Shown here piece after piece: positions 52,180 through 60,054 of a stretch of 64,000 bases of DNA. The notes under the pieces are model-generated. The model ran no database searches and was not told the origin of the DNA. It saw only the letters and a program-made list of their open reading frames with translations. Numbering within the stretch: position 1 is the first letter of the stretch; each line of letters begins with the position of its first letter. The position numbers were made by a program, and so were the translations under genes. The DNA is from Neobacillus cucumis (lineage in GTDB: Bacteria > Bacillota > Bacilli > Bacillales > Cytobacillaceae), in contig NZ_JAFBEX010000014.1 in assembly GCF_016908975.1 (NCBI RefSeq), positions 102,844-166,843 of the forward strand, in the 5' to 3' direction.

Positions 52180-52992
52180 ATGGGCTACTATCTTCAAGTG
52201 GAAGCAAACATATCCCTTTATGTAGAGGACATCAATCCTGGGAGCAGCAAGGCCATCTTGTTTCTTCATGGCTGGCCCGCCAACCACCAGATGTTTGAAT
52301 ACCAGTTTAACCGGCTGGCGCAAATGGGGTTTCGATGCATCGGCTGGGACCAGCGTGGATTTGGAAAATCCGATAAACCTTGGGGTGGGTATGACTACGA
52401 CCGTATCGCGGACGATCTGAGGGCAGTGATCGATACACTGCATTTACAAAACCTCACACTAGCAGGCCACTCCACTGGCGGCGCCATTGCCATCAGATAT
52501 ATGGCTCGACACGGTGGGTTTGGGGTTTCCAAGCTCGTATTGCTTTCCGCGGCAGCTCCAAGTGTCATTCAACGACCCTATTTCCCCTACGGTCTAAAAA
52601 AAGAAGAAGTACTAAATATTATTAAAGGCACTCTTAATGACAGACCGAATATGCTGCGAGGATTTGGAGACATGTTTTTCTTTCAACATGTAACCCAAGC
52701 GTTCTCTGATTGGTTTTTTCAACTAGGCCAACAAGCCGCCAGCTGGTCCACTGCAGCCATCGCAAACACCTGGTTATACGAAGAACAGCTATTTCACGAT
52801 CTTGGAAAAATAAACGTGCCGACCCTCATTCTTCATGGTGTTCATGACCAAGTTTGCCACTTTCCTTTGGCAGAAGCCCAAAGACAAGGAATCAAGAATT
52901 CCAAACTTGTCCCTTTTCAAAACGGAGGCCACGGACTATTCTGGGAAGAGCGCGATCAAGTGAATAACGAAATAGCCCATTTTATCGGATAA
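52180..52992 (+). CDS. Alpha/beta-hydrolase
   Basis: A 270-residue alpha/beta-hydrolase. The nucleophile elbow is AGHSTGG, with the oxyanion segment LFLHGWPANHQ near the start, a catalytic Asp in LHGVHDQVCH and a His in NGGHGLF. It resembles the haloperoxidase/esterase branch. Strong GGAGG ribosome binding site. Monocistronic, no link to neighbours; substrate unknown. Confidence 0.85.
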   Translation: MGYYLQVEANISLYVEDINPGSSKAILFLHGWPANHQMFEYQFNRLAQMGFRCIGWDQRGFGKSDKPWGGYDYDRIADDLRAVIDTLHLQNLTLAGHSTGGAIAIRYMARHGGFGVSKLVLLSAAAPSVIQRPYFPYGLKKEEVLNIIKGTLNDRPNMLRGFGDMFFFQHVTQAFSDWFFQLGQQAASWSTAAIANTWLYEEQLFHDLGKINVPTLILHGVHDQVCHFPLAEAQRQGIKNSKLVPFQNGGHGLFWEERDQVNNEIAHFIG

Positions 52993-53215
52993 AATGGGTT
53001 CGTTTTTCTTGTCCAAACGACAAAATTCCCTATAGGTGATACAAATTAAACATTTGTTTAAAACCTCCAAAATGCACGTAACACTTGTGTTTTTTCATTA
53101 ACCAATGATGTCGAATACTAGGTTGTTTTTTTCAGGAATTATGACAATTTCCCGGAAAATAATAGGATCTTCGCTCGAATCTCCATCTTCCGCATCTTTC
53201 CCGATGATTCACCCC

Positions 53216-53264
53216 AAAATGAAAAGGCGAGGGTTATGACTATAAACCTTCGCCTTTTCATTTT
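53216..53264. terminator. Long bidirectional terminator
   Basis: AAAATGAAAAGGCGAGGGTT / AACCTTCGCCTTTTCATTTT between the convergent hydrolase and DUF1906 genes. The rest of the 280-base gap shows nothing I can name. Confidence 0.85.
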
Positions 53265-53274
53265 GGTCTAGAAA

Positions 53275-54195
53275 TTACGTTTGCTTGACCCGTATTTTTT
53301 GACCTGCCATGATCAAATTTGGATCCTGAATACCATTCCAAGCTTGCAGTTGGGTGACCGTTGTTCCAAACGCTAATGCGATTCGAGATAACGTATCTCC
53401 TGATTTAATCGTGTAAAAGGAAGGACTGGAAAGCTGCAAAATTTGACCTGCATAAATTAGGTTTGGATTATCGATATGATTTAATTTCACCAATTCAGCA
53501 ACAGTGGTTCCAAATCTCGCAGCAATTTTCCCTAGTGTATCACCTGCTTGGACCGTGTAAGATGTGGTGGAAGAACCTCCAATGGAGGCAGTATTTCTGC
53601 TCCACGATCCTGCACGACTGGAGAACTCATTATAATCGACGAGGATACCTGATAGGGTTGTATTATGCTGATATTGAAGAATATGAATAAAATCAGCGAC
53701 ATGGCCCCGGGACCAGGAAGTAGTCTGCCAATAAAAGTCGACTGCTTGATTTTGATAGAGTTTATGGAGGACAGAATAGGAGCCATAAACGCCTACTCGA
53801 AAGCTTTTGTCGATTCCGTCTCGAACACCCGAAAAATAGCTTAAAATCGATGCCATGTCAGCTGACCCCGCATCATAATCAACAGCAAAGTAAATAGCAC
53901 TTCCATTAGTCTGCGCAATGGTCTTAGCGTAGGAAGATGCTTCCTTTCCATCTAAAATCCCTTGGACCTTTGTAAAGTATTTTACGTTTGTCGGATTGGT
54001 TTCCCAGATACTGACGATATGTAACCCAGCAGATATGATCGCATCTGCTTCCAACTTGTCCATAGACTTCCAGCTATTCCCCAAATAGCGTCCAACATAT
54101 TGAATACCCTCAGATTTAAGATCCCTGGCTAACGAAAAATTAAGCTTCGTCGCACAATCCACCCCGTTTAAATTTCTAATAAAAACCCCCTCCAT
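53275..54195 (-). CDS. DUF1906 glycoside-hydrolase-like protein with two LysM repeats
   Basis: A 306-residue protein. Residues ~10-205 are a DUF1906 (Rv2525c-like, GH25-resembling) TIM barrel: [36 protein letters not shown] and GVYGSYSVL. Two LysM modules follow ([20 protein letters not shown] and [20 protein letters not shown]), which bind peptidoglycan. No signal peptide, so it may be a spore-coat or lysis-released wall protein. A strong GGAGGGG overlaps codons 2-4 of the apparent ATG, so the true start may be lower, perhaps a non-canonical ATT at 54180. Confidence 0.85.
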   Translation of the reverse strand: MEGVFIRNLNGVDCATKLNFSLARDLKSEGIQYVGRYLGNSWKSMDKLEADAIISAGLHIVSIWETNPTNVKYFTKVQGILDGKEASSYAKTIAQTNGSAIYFAVDYDAGSADMASILSYFSGVRDGIDKSFRVGVYGSYSVLHKLYQNQAVDFYWQTTSWSRGHVADFIHILQYQHNTTLSGILVDYNEFSSRAGSWSRNTASIGGSSTTSYTVQAGDTLGKIAARFGTTVAELVKLNHIDNPNLIYAGQILQLSSPSFYTIKSGDTLSRIALAFGTTVTQLQAWNGIQDPNLIMAGQKIRVKQT

Positions 54196-54219
54196 CCATA
54201 TTCACCATTTTACCATTTT

Positions 54220-54283
54220 AAGATCATGGGGACGGTTCTTCTGATTCCATTAATGGAATCATGAGAACCGTCCCCGTGATTCA
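54220..54283. repeat. REP palindrome, T-type inside and outside
   Basis: ATCATGGGGACGGTTCT / AGAACCGTCCCCGTGATTC, with inner GATTCC/GGAATC around TTAA. It touches the stop codon of the second DUF1906 gene (54281). Confidence 0.92.
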
Positions 54284-55183
54284 CCATAAATGATTTAATG
54301 AGGTTGACTCAATAAGATTGGTGTCAATATTACAAGTCCCTCCATCAATGCCATATTGCCAAATGGATACATGGATATTTTTTGGTGCGCCAGGCTTGAA
54401 GCCCGGTGATTTATTTTTGGTCGAGACACCTGGATCTGGATTACTGCTCCAGATGATGGTTTGCTCTTGTACGATTTTACTTTTGGAAACAGCGGAAAGG
54501 TAGGCTGCGGATATTTTACTTCTTGAAGTGAAAACACCATAAATCCCCGGCTTATATGGTGAGTTCGCTAACGTATCGACCCATCCTCTAATGAACGCTT
54601 CATCAACTGGATAACCTGGTTCAATATCTGCAAAGATGGCAACTCCCTTAGCGATTCCTATTTTTTGAGCGTAGGCAATCGCCTCTTTGGCCTCGGCCAC
54701 CCCTTTATCGTAACCGACGGCATTTGTAAAATGATTAAAGATTGGTAAGATCTTAATCCCTTGCTTATGAAGAAGATCGATTTCTTCCTTGGTTAACCCC
54801 ACCGATACATCCCCTTTTGACTCCAAGTATCTCCCTAACACACTTGGTGCTCCATAGTTGTTTTTCACGCACTGTAGAAATGCTTGGTCAACACTAGAAG
54901 CGGTATCGACTCCCCATACATAAGTGGGCTTTTCGTTTGTGGCTGGTTTATTATTTGCGGCTGGTTTTCCGCTTGTTGATGGCTTCTCTTCTGAAGCTGG
55001 TATCTTACTTGTGGACGGCTTTTTTGAGGAATTTGTAACTGGTTTAGCTGAAACCTCTTGGGCAACTTTCGGTGAATCATGCTGAACTTGAGTATTATTA
55101 AGGTGAAAGAATACAAGAAGCAATGGAAAAACCAAAATGGCACATAAAACAATGCTCCAAACCCATTGTCTTTTATTCATCAT
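54281..55183 (-). CDS. Membrane-anchored DUF1906 protein
   Basis: A 300-residue protein. One N-terminal membrane segment (WSIVLCAILVFPLLLVFFHL), a Lys/Pro/Ser-rich linker with repeated KPSTS and KPATN units, then a DUF1906 barrel (VWGVDTASSVDQAFLQCV, VLGRYLESKG, VAIFADIEPGY, GIYGVFTSRS). Same family as the LysM protein next to it but anchored in the membrane with a flexible linker, so the two are a paralogous pair with different anchoring. GGAGGG precedes the ATGATG start. Confidence 0.85.
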   Translation of the reverse strand: MMNKRQWVWSIVLCAILVFPLLLVFFHLNNTQVQHDSPKVAQEVSAKPVTNSSKKPSTSKIPASEEKPSTSGKPAANNKPATNEKPTYVWGVDTASSVDQAFLQCVKNNYGAPSVLGRYLESKGDVSVGLTKEEIDLLHKQGIKILPIFNHFTNAVGYDKGVAEAKEAIAYAQKIGIAKGVAIFADIEPGYPVDEAFIRGWVDTLANSPYKPGIYGVFTSRSKISAAYLSAVSKSKIVQEQTIIWSSNPDPGVSTKNKSPGFKPGAPKNIHVSIWQYGIDGGTCNIDTNLIESTSLNHLW

Positions 55184-55251
55184 CTATTCCCTCCATACGA
55201 CAATCTCACTAACCAGAGTATTCAAATGGTCGTATAGACGTGAGGACATAA

Positions 55252-55309
55252 AGAAGCACGGGGACGGTTCTCCTGATTCTAATGGAATCAGGAGAACCGT
55301 CCCCGTGTA
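55252..55309. repeat. REP palindrome, abutting the DUF3231 stop
   Basis: GAAGCACGGGGACGG against CCGTCCCCGTG, with an inner GATTC/GAATC box. It lies just after the DUF3231 stop (55314) on the minus strand. Confidence 0.9.
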
Positions 55310-55313
55310 TAGT

Positions 55314-56339
55314 TTACTCCGATTGTAACAAACTCTTCCGGTCAGTAACGAGCGGCGGCTGTTCTAACCATTTCCTTTCAACCGAAATATCAAAAGTGTC
55401 TTTTCCGTACAACATGACCTCTGCAATAATTTTACTATATTGCGATATTAAGTCCGTTCTCATCGATATTGCCATCGAGTGCGAAATTAAGTCGATATCT
55501 ACACTATTTAGTAAATTAATCATGGAAAAGATAAGCTTTTCGGAAAAAGGCGAAATAGTGGAATCCGTTACTTCCATATTTACCGTAACAATGCCGAGAA
55601 GGTCTTCTTTCATTAGTAAATCATTGAAAAAAGAAATTTGTTTTTCACTAATCGCCTTTCCCTTAATAATATGTTCCCTCAGTTTCTTGTCTTTTACTAC
55701 TTGAGCAAATGCAAGCATAATTAGAACGGAAAAATAATTTCGTTCAATATTAAAAAATATTTCTGATAATTCAATGGCATTCAATGGACGCCTAGTGCCG
55801 ATTATTCCCGAAAGAAAGGATTGCTTCTGAACAAATTCAATTTCTTTTGGATAATTCATTTTAGGAGGACGGTCATAAAGACCTTTTGACAACGACATCT
55901 TAACTGATTTTCCAAACATTTCGGTAGTTGTATGAATACACTCGGTAAAAAAATCAAGTACATCAAGTCGGACATTGTTTGAAGCCATATAACTTAAATT
56001 AATCATGGCCAACCGATTAGCCATATATAGGTAACTTAGAGAAAAATCATCATTAAACAACCGTGGTGCAGCCAAATTTACATCAGCATCTGAAAAAGCA
56101 GCAGGTATAGGAAAATTTTCAGCAAGGAAGAAGTTTTTTATTTTTGCTAATCGACCTTGTGAAATGTGTAATGCCTCTTTTGCTAATGGAATAATTTCCT
56201 CATCTTTTAAGTGATGAAGAAAGTATGTAAGAAAACAAATAGACATACTTTCTTGTGAATAAATACTCCAAAGCCCACCAATTTCCGTACAAGTCAGTCC
56301 AATAGGTACTCGATTTTCCGTTCTATCCCGCTGTTCCAA
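55314..56339 (-). CDS. DUF3231 protein (two-domain, spore-associated family)
   Basis: A ~341-residue helical protein of the DUF3231 family: LTCTEIGGLWSIYSQESMSICFL in repeat 1 (YFLHHLKDEEIIPL, APRLFNDDFSLSY) and RRPLNAIELSEIFFNIERNYFSVL in repeat 2 (SPFSEKLIF, SMRTDLISQY). The two halves look like an internal duplication of a ferritin-like four-helix unit. Members are common in spore formers; biochemical function is unknown. The TTG at 56339 is favoured, as GGGAGGG sits ten bases upstream; ATG 56363 is an alternative. The upstream in-frame extension to 56471 is REP-encoded. Confidence 0.75.
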   Translation of the reverse strand: MEQRDRTENRVPIGLTCTEIGGLWSIYSQESMSICFLTYFLHHLKDEEIIPLAKEALHISQGRLAKIKNFFLAENFPIPAAFSDADVNLAAPRLFNDDFSLSYLYMANRLAMINLSYMASNNVRLDVLDFFTECIHTTTEMFGKSVKMSLSKGLYDRPPKMNYPKEIEFVQKQSFLSGIIGTRRPLNAIELSEIFFNIERNYFSVLIMLAFAQVVKDKKLREHIIKGKAISEKQISFFNDLLMKEDLLGIVTVNMEVTDSTISPFSEKLIFSMINLLNSVDIDLISHSMAISMRTDLISQYSKIIAEVMLYGKDTFDISVERKWLEQPPLVTDRKSLLQSE

Positions 56340-56435
56340 ACCACATTTTCCCTCCCTTGACATATTCCTAGAATTATTATGTCTATATGTTGGATGTATA
56401 TTCGTGGAAACAAGGGAAGCATGGGTGAATGACGG

Positions 56436-56494
56436 GGAATCATGGGGACGGTTCTCGTGATTCGGAAGCATAAGAACCGTCCCCGCGATTCCTT
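56436..56494. repeat. REP palindrome at the 3' end of the RAYT gene
   Basis: GGAATCATGGGGACGG / CCGTCCCCGCGATTCC, inner GATTC against GAAGCA. On the minus strand it forms the last ~15 codons and the stop of the transposase gene. Confidence 0.93.
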
Positions 56495-57270
56495 GCTTTA
56501 AAAACTAAACTATAAGGTATTCCTAGAATTCTGGCTGCCTGCCGTTGTGAAAGGCCTTTGATTTTTTTAATTTCTTGTAATAACTCGTTCCTTTGTTCCC
56601 TAGGTAAACTCTTTACCTGCGCAATCTCGATTACGCCAAGTAAGGCTTTAATCTCGAGTCTTGCCTCATCGTCTGTTAATCTTCCTTTAGGACTCACCCG
56701 ATCATCTAGGCACTCATCGTTGTTATTTTGCTCATTGAATTCGATAAATCGTCCCTTCGCCACTGTTTCAACATCTGAAAACAAGTCGAGTATGTACCGG
56801 CGATCCAGTAACTTTTTGGGATACTGTTGTTTACCGTAATATCCAAGGCAACTGCTCCATCTCCACTCATCCACTCTTCCTACCATTCCAGCCTTTACAG
56901 GATTTTGATGAATATACCGGACGACGGTTAATAAAGACCGAACATTTTCTACATTCTCAGTTCGAAATCGGTCTTGAAAAAGGTGTCCAGTAGTTTGATA
57001 CTTGTGGTTATAATAATAGACAAAACTCACACCGATTCGTTTCATGGTGGTAGATAGCGGTTCATTTCCTTCTTTCACAAGCAGATGGACATGATTCCCC
57101 ATCAAGCACCATGCATACATGCTTAATTCTGACTTCAGTTTATATTTCTCAACAATAGAGAGAAATGTTAATCGATCTTCATCATCATGAAATATTTCTT
57201 GTCTGTTCACTCCTCTCCACATAACATGATAAATACCACTGTGACTCTTTACACGAGCACCTCGAGACAT
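56440..57270 (-). CDS. REP-associated tyrosine transposase (RAYT, Y1_Tnp/HUH)
   Basis: A 276-residue HUH nuclease of the IS200/RAYT group. The HUH motif is HVH at residues 60-62 (CLMGNHVHLLV); Tyr85-87 in FVYYYNHKYQTTGHLFQDRFRTE include the expected catalytic Tyr; YIHQNPVKAGMV is the family helix. A C-terminal helix-turn-helix (SQRQAARILGIPYSLVFKA, ~241-259) matches Bacillus-type members. The ATG at 57270 has GTGGTGA upstream. Residues ~262-276 (GDGSYASESREPSP) and the stop come from the REP at 56436-56494; another REP lies 92 bases upstream. No transposon ends are otherwise present. Confidence 0.92.
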   Translation of the reverse strand: MSRGARVKSHSGIYHVMWRGVNRQEIFHDDEDRLTFLSIVEKYKLKSELSMYAWCLMGNHVHLLVKEGNEPLSTTMKRIGVSFVYYYNHKYQTTGHLFQDRFRTENVENVRSLLTVVRYIHQNPVKAGMVGRVDEWRWSSCLGYYGKQQYPKKLLDRRYILDLFSDVETVAKGRFIEFNEQNNNDECLDDRVSPKGRLTDDEARLEIKALLGVIEIAQVKSLPREQRNELLQEIKKIKGLSQRQAARILGIPYSLVFKARNRGDGSYASESREPSP

Positions 57271-57361
57271 ACTTATCACCACTAACAAATTTAGATTTTC
57301 TTTACCTGTGAAAAAATGAGATAGGCTTACCTTAAAGGAGAATGGGGGGGAAGGGAGGAAA

Positions 57362-57415
57362 TTTTGGGGACGGTTCTCCTGATTCCTTCGGAAGCAGGAG
57401 AACCGTCCCCATGCA
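57362..57415. repeat. REP palindrome upstream of the RAYT gene
   Basis: GGGGACGGTTCTCCTGATTCC / GGAAGCAGGAGAACCGTCCCC with the inner box mismatched. Together with 56436-56494 it brackets the transposase. Confidence 0.92.
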
Positions 57416-57574
57416 ACCTTTGATTCTATCTTAACAAAATATTTCCATGTGTTGCCATGAATATTTTTTGAACAATTTTTCAATGATCACCGATAATCGA
57501 CATCACGCATGACTGCTGCTGAAGTATGGTACACTTGAAAAGACGAAGTATTGAATTTATAAGAGGTGTCAATT

Positions 57575-58954
57575 GTGAAAACAGTCGTAGTGATTGGTGG
57601 CGGAATAACGGGGTTATCAGCCATGTATGAATTACAAAAATGGAAAAAAACAAATAACGAAGAGATCAGGCTGGTTCTCATCGAAGCGTCCCATCAGCTT
57701 GGCGGGAAAATCCGAACCGTGAAACAACAGGGGTTTGTGATCGAAGCAGGCGCAGATTCGATTGTTTCCCGTAAAATGGAGACCATGTCTTTGCTAGAAG
57801 AACTCGGCATGGAAAAAGACGTGGTCTACAATGCAACAGGCCGTTCGTTTATTTACACCGATGGTAAATTAAAGCTGATTCCTGCGGATTCGGTTTTTGG
57901 AATTCCGGCAAGCATTGAATCCCTGGCGAAGAGCACGCTCGTATCAGCAGAAGGAAAAGTGGCGGCACTGAAAGATTTTTATACCCAAAATGAGACCTTC
58001 ACCAAAAACGATTCCATCGGTGCCTTCCTTGAACAATTTCTTGGGAAGGAATTGGTTGAAAAACAAATTGCCCCTGTCCTTTCCGGCGTCTATTCCGGAA
58101 ACTTAAATGAATTAACGATTTCTTCAACCCTTCCATATTTGATTGATTATAAAAAAGAACATGGAAGCATCATCAAAGGGCTCGAAGCCAATAAACAGAA
58201 ATTTAAAGGCGGGGAAAGGAAGTTCCTTTCTTTTCAAAATGGCATAGGGTCATTGATTGACGCGCTTGAGGCAAAACTGGATGACGTGGAAATTTTTAAA
58301 AATACAAAAGTCAACAAAATCGAAAAAGAAAACAGCCGTTATATAGTGATGTTACATAATGAGGAAGTCATCGAAGCGGATTATGTTATCCTTAGTATTC
58401 CGAATACCGCTGCAGAAGACTTACTTAATGACTCGGACCTTAAAAAAGAATTCTCAGGATTAAAAAACAGTTCACTGATTAGTGTCTATATCGGCTTCGA
58501 TGTGCCGGACAGCGTTCTTCCTGCAGATGGAACAGGGTTTATCACGGCCAAGACCGATGAATTGACATGCAACGCCTGTACGTGGACAAGCCGGAAATGG
58601 GAGCATACCTCTAAATCCGGAAACCTGCTGGTCCGGCTCTTTTATAAAAGCAGCCATCCTGCTTTTGTTTCGTTAAAGGAGATGGATCAAGAAGAACTGC
58701 TGGAGGTTGCGCTTGGTGATATAAAAAAAGGTCTTGGAATTAACGCCGAGCCGGTTGCCAGTGAGATCACTAAATGGACCGACCAGATGCCCAATTATTT
58801 AATTACCCATCCGAAAAGTGTTCAGGCGTTAGAAAACATCATGGCTGACACCTATCCAGGGATCATCCTCGCAGGTTGTTCCTATTACGGAGTCGGCATT
58901 CCCGACTGCATCCAAAATGGGATAGACTCAGCACAGAAAATTATTAAGGGGTAA
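57575..58954 (+). CDS. hemY: HemY-type coproporphyrinogen III / protoporphyrinogen oxidase
   Basis: A 459-residue FAD enzyme of heme synthesis that oxidises coproporphyrinogen III to coproporphyrin III in the coproporphyrin-dependent branch of Gram-positives. [21 protein letters not shown] is the FAD-binding fold, LVLIEASHQLGGKIRTV the second and IILAGCSYYGVGIPDCIQNG the C-terminal FAD motif. GTG start at 57575 with AAGAGG eight bases upstream. No other heme genes are present, so this is an isolated copy. A REP begins 3 bases past the stop. Confidence 0.92.
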   Translation: MKTVVVIGGGITGLSAMYELQKWKKTNNEEIRLVLIEASHQLGGKIRTVKQQGFVIEAGADSIVSRKMETMSLLEELGMEKDVVYNATGRSFIYTDGKLKLIPADSVFGIPASIESLAKSTLVSAEGKVAALKDFYTQNETFTKNDSIGAFLEQFLGKELVEKQIAPVLSGVYSGNLNELTISSTLPYLIDYKKEHGSIIKGLEANKQKFKGGERKFLSFQNGIGSLIDALEAKLDDVEIFKNTKVNKIEKENSRYIVMLHNEEVIEADYVILSIPNTAAEDLLNDSDLKKEFSGLKNSSLISVYIGFDVPDSVLPADGTGFITAKTDELTCNACTWTSRKWEHTSKSGNLLVRLFYKSSHPAFVSLKEMDQEELLEVALGDIKKGLGINAEPVASEITKWTDQMPNYLITHPKSVQALENIMADTYPGIILAGCSYYGVGIPDCIQNGIDSAQKIIKG

Positions 58955-58956
58955 AA

Positions 58957-59058
58957 AATCACGGGGACGGTTCTTCTGCTTCCTTTGGAAGCAGAAGAAC
59001 CGTCCCCGTGAACCCACCATTACTTCTTGGAAGCACGAGAACCGTCCCCATGCTCCCA
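58957..59058. repeat. REP palindrome plus half-unit between convergent genes
   Basis: Full palindrome (58959-59011) with matched G-type inner boxes, then a right half at 59028-59057. It joins the hemY stop (58954) to the methyltransferase stop (59061); no other terminator is visible here. Confidence 0.92.
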
Positions 59059-59060
59059 CT

Positions 59061-59939
59061 TTATTTCTCTTTAGTCACTAATGCTGTTACCCATTCTTCT
59101 GTTTGGACGAGTTGGATGGTTTTGTAGCCTTTTTCTTGGAATAATGCTAGTGTTTCTTGGTGGTTCCAGTCGACCATGCCTGATAGTAGGAGCATGCCAT
59201 TTGGGGTCAAATGGGTGTCGAGGAAAGAGGCTAACTGCTTGATTTCATTCGTAACGATATTCACCAAAATCCAATCAAACAACCCTTGTACTTCAAAGGT
59301 AGACTTCACAACATCACCCTGGAGGACAGTAATGTAATTTTCGACCTTATTCAGCCTGGCATTATAGAGTACTTCTGACTCAACGTCCTCCATATCAACT
59401 GCCAGCACATCTCGAGCTCCAACAATAGCTGCTGCAACACTTAACAATCCAGCCCCCGTACCAATATCCAGTACCCTTTTCCCACTCATATCCTCCCTCA
59501 AGATAATCCGAAGGCAATCAGTCACATGTAAGCCTGAACCAAACGCACTTGGCGGTTCAAAATGAATCATCTTTCCTTCAACTTCCTCTTCGTTTGAGGT
59601 GGGTTTAAGGAACCAGCCATTTTGCAGATCAATCACAGGGAAGGGCTGCTGCCACTCCTCCGTCTCTATCAACTGATACACAACTGTATCCTTAGGAACC
59701 GCCAAAATAGCTGAGATCTCTTCTTTTGTTTTTTCCATATCAAAAGACTCAATGTCTTCTAGGAAGATTTTCAAATCGATATTGGAATCCATTAGCTCAA
59801 GAAATCCGTAACCATTTTCTTCTCTAAATTGTTCAATGGGCTGATCATAATATAAATTGTAATAGCCGTAAGAAATTAATTTTTCTGTAACCTCGTCCAC
59901 TTGTTGAAGCGACATTTGTACCGTAAATTCATGTAACAT
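59061..59939 (-). CDS. PrmA-like class I methyltransferase (L11 methyltransferase family)
   Basis: A 292-residue SAM methyltransferase of the ribosomal protein L11 methyltransferase family. The SAM motif is RVLDIGTGAGLLSVAAAIVGA, followed by VLAVDMEDVE and WILVNIVTNEI. The N-terminal half differs from typical PrmA and lacks the usual dnaJ/prmA neighbourhood, so this is a paralogue with an unknown target. The ATG at 59939 has AAAGGTG five bases upstream. Confidence 0.8.
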   Translation of the reverse strand: MLHEFTVQMSLQQVDEVTEKLISYGYYNLYYDQPIEQFREENGYGFLELMDSNIDLKIFLEDIESFDMEKTKEEISAILAVPKDTVVYQLIETEEWQQPFPVIDLQNGWFLKPTSNEEEVEGKMIHFEPPSAFGSGLHVTDCLRIILREDMSGKRVLDIGTGAGLLSVAAAIVGARDVLAVDMEDVESEVLYNARLNKVENYITVLQGDVVKSTFEVQGLFDWILVNIVTNEIKQLASFLDTHLTPNGMLLLSGMVDWNHQETLALFQEKGYKTIQLVQTEEWVTALVTKEK

Positions 59940-59989
59940 ATAGACACCTTTACCTTTAAAATAATATATCATTCTACTCCATTATCACT

Positions 59990-60051
59990 AAGGAAGCAAA
60001 GGGACGGTTCTCATGCTTCCAAAGGAAGCATAAGAACCGTCCCCATGACTC
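59990..60051. repeat. REP palindrome, G-type inside
   Basis: GGAAGCAAAGGGACGGTTCT and AGAACCGTCCCCATGACTC, inner GCTTCC/GGAAGC. It ends 4 bases before the DUF1593 stop (60055). Confidence 0.9.
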
Positions 60052-60054
60052 TTT

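Noticed and set aside
57271..57483. N-terminal extension of the RAYT through the upstream REP
   Set aside because: The HUH domain starts normally at 57270, and the extension is mostly repeat translation.
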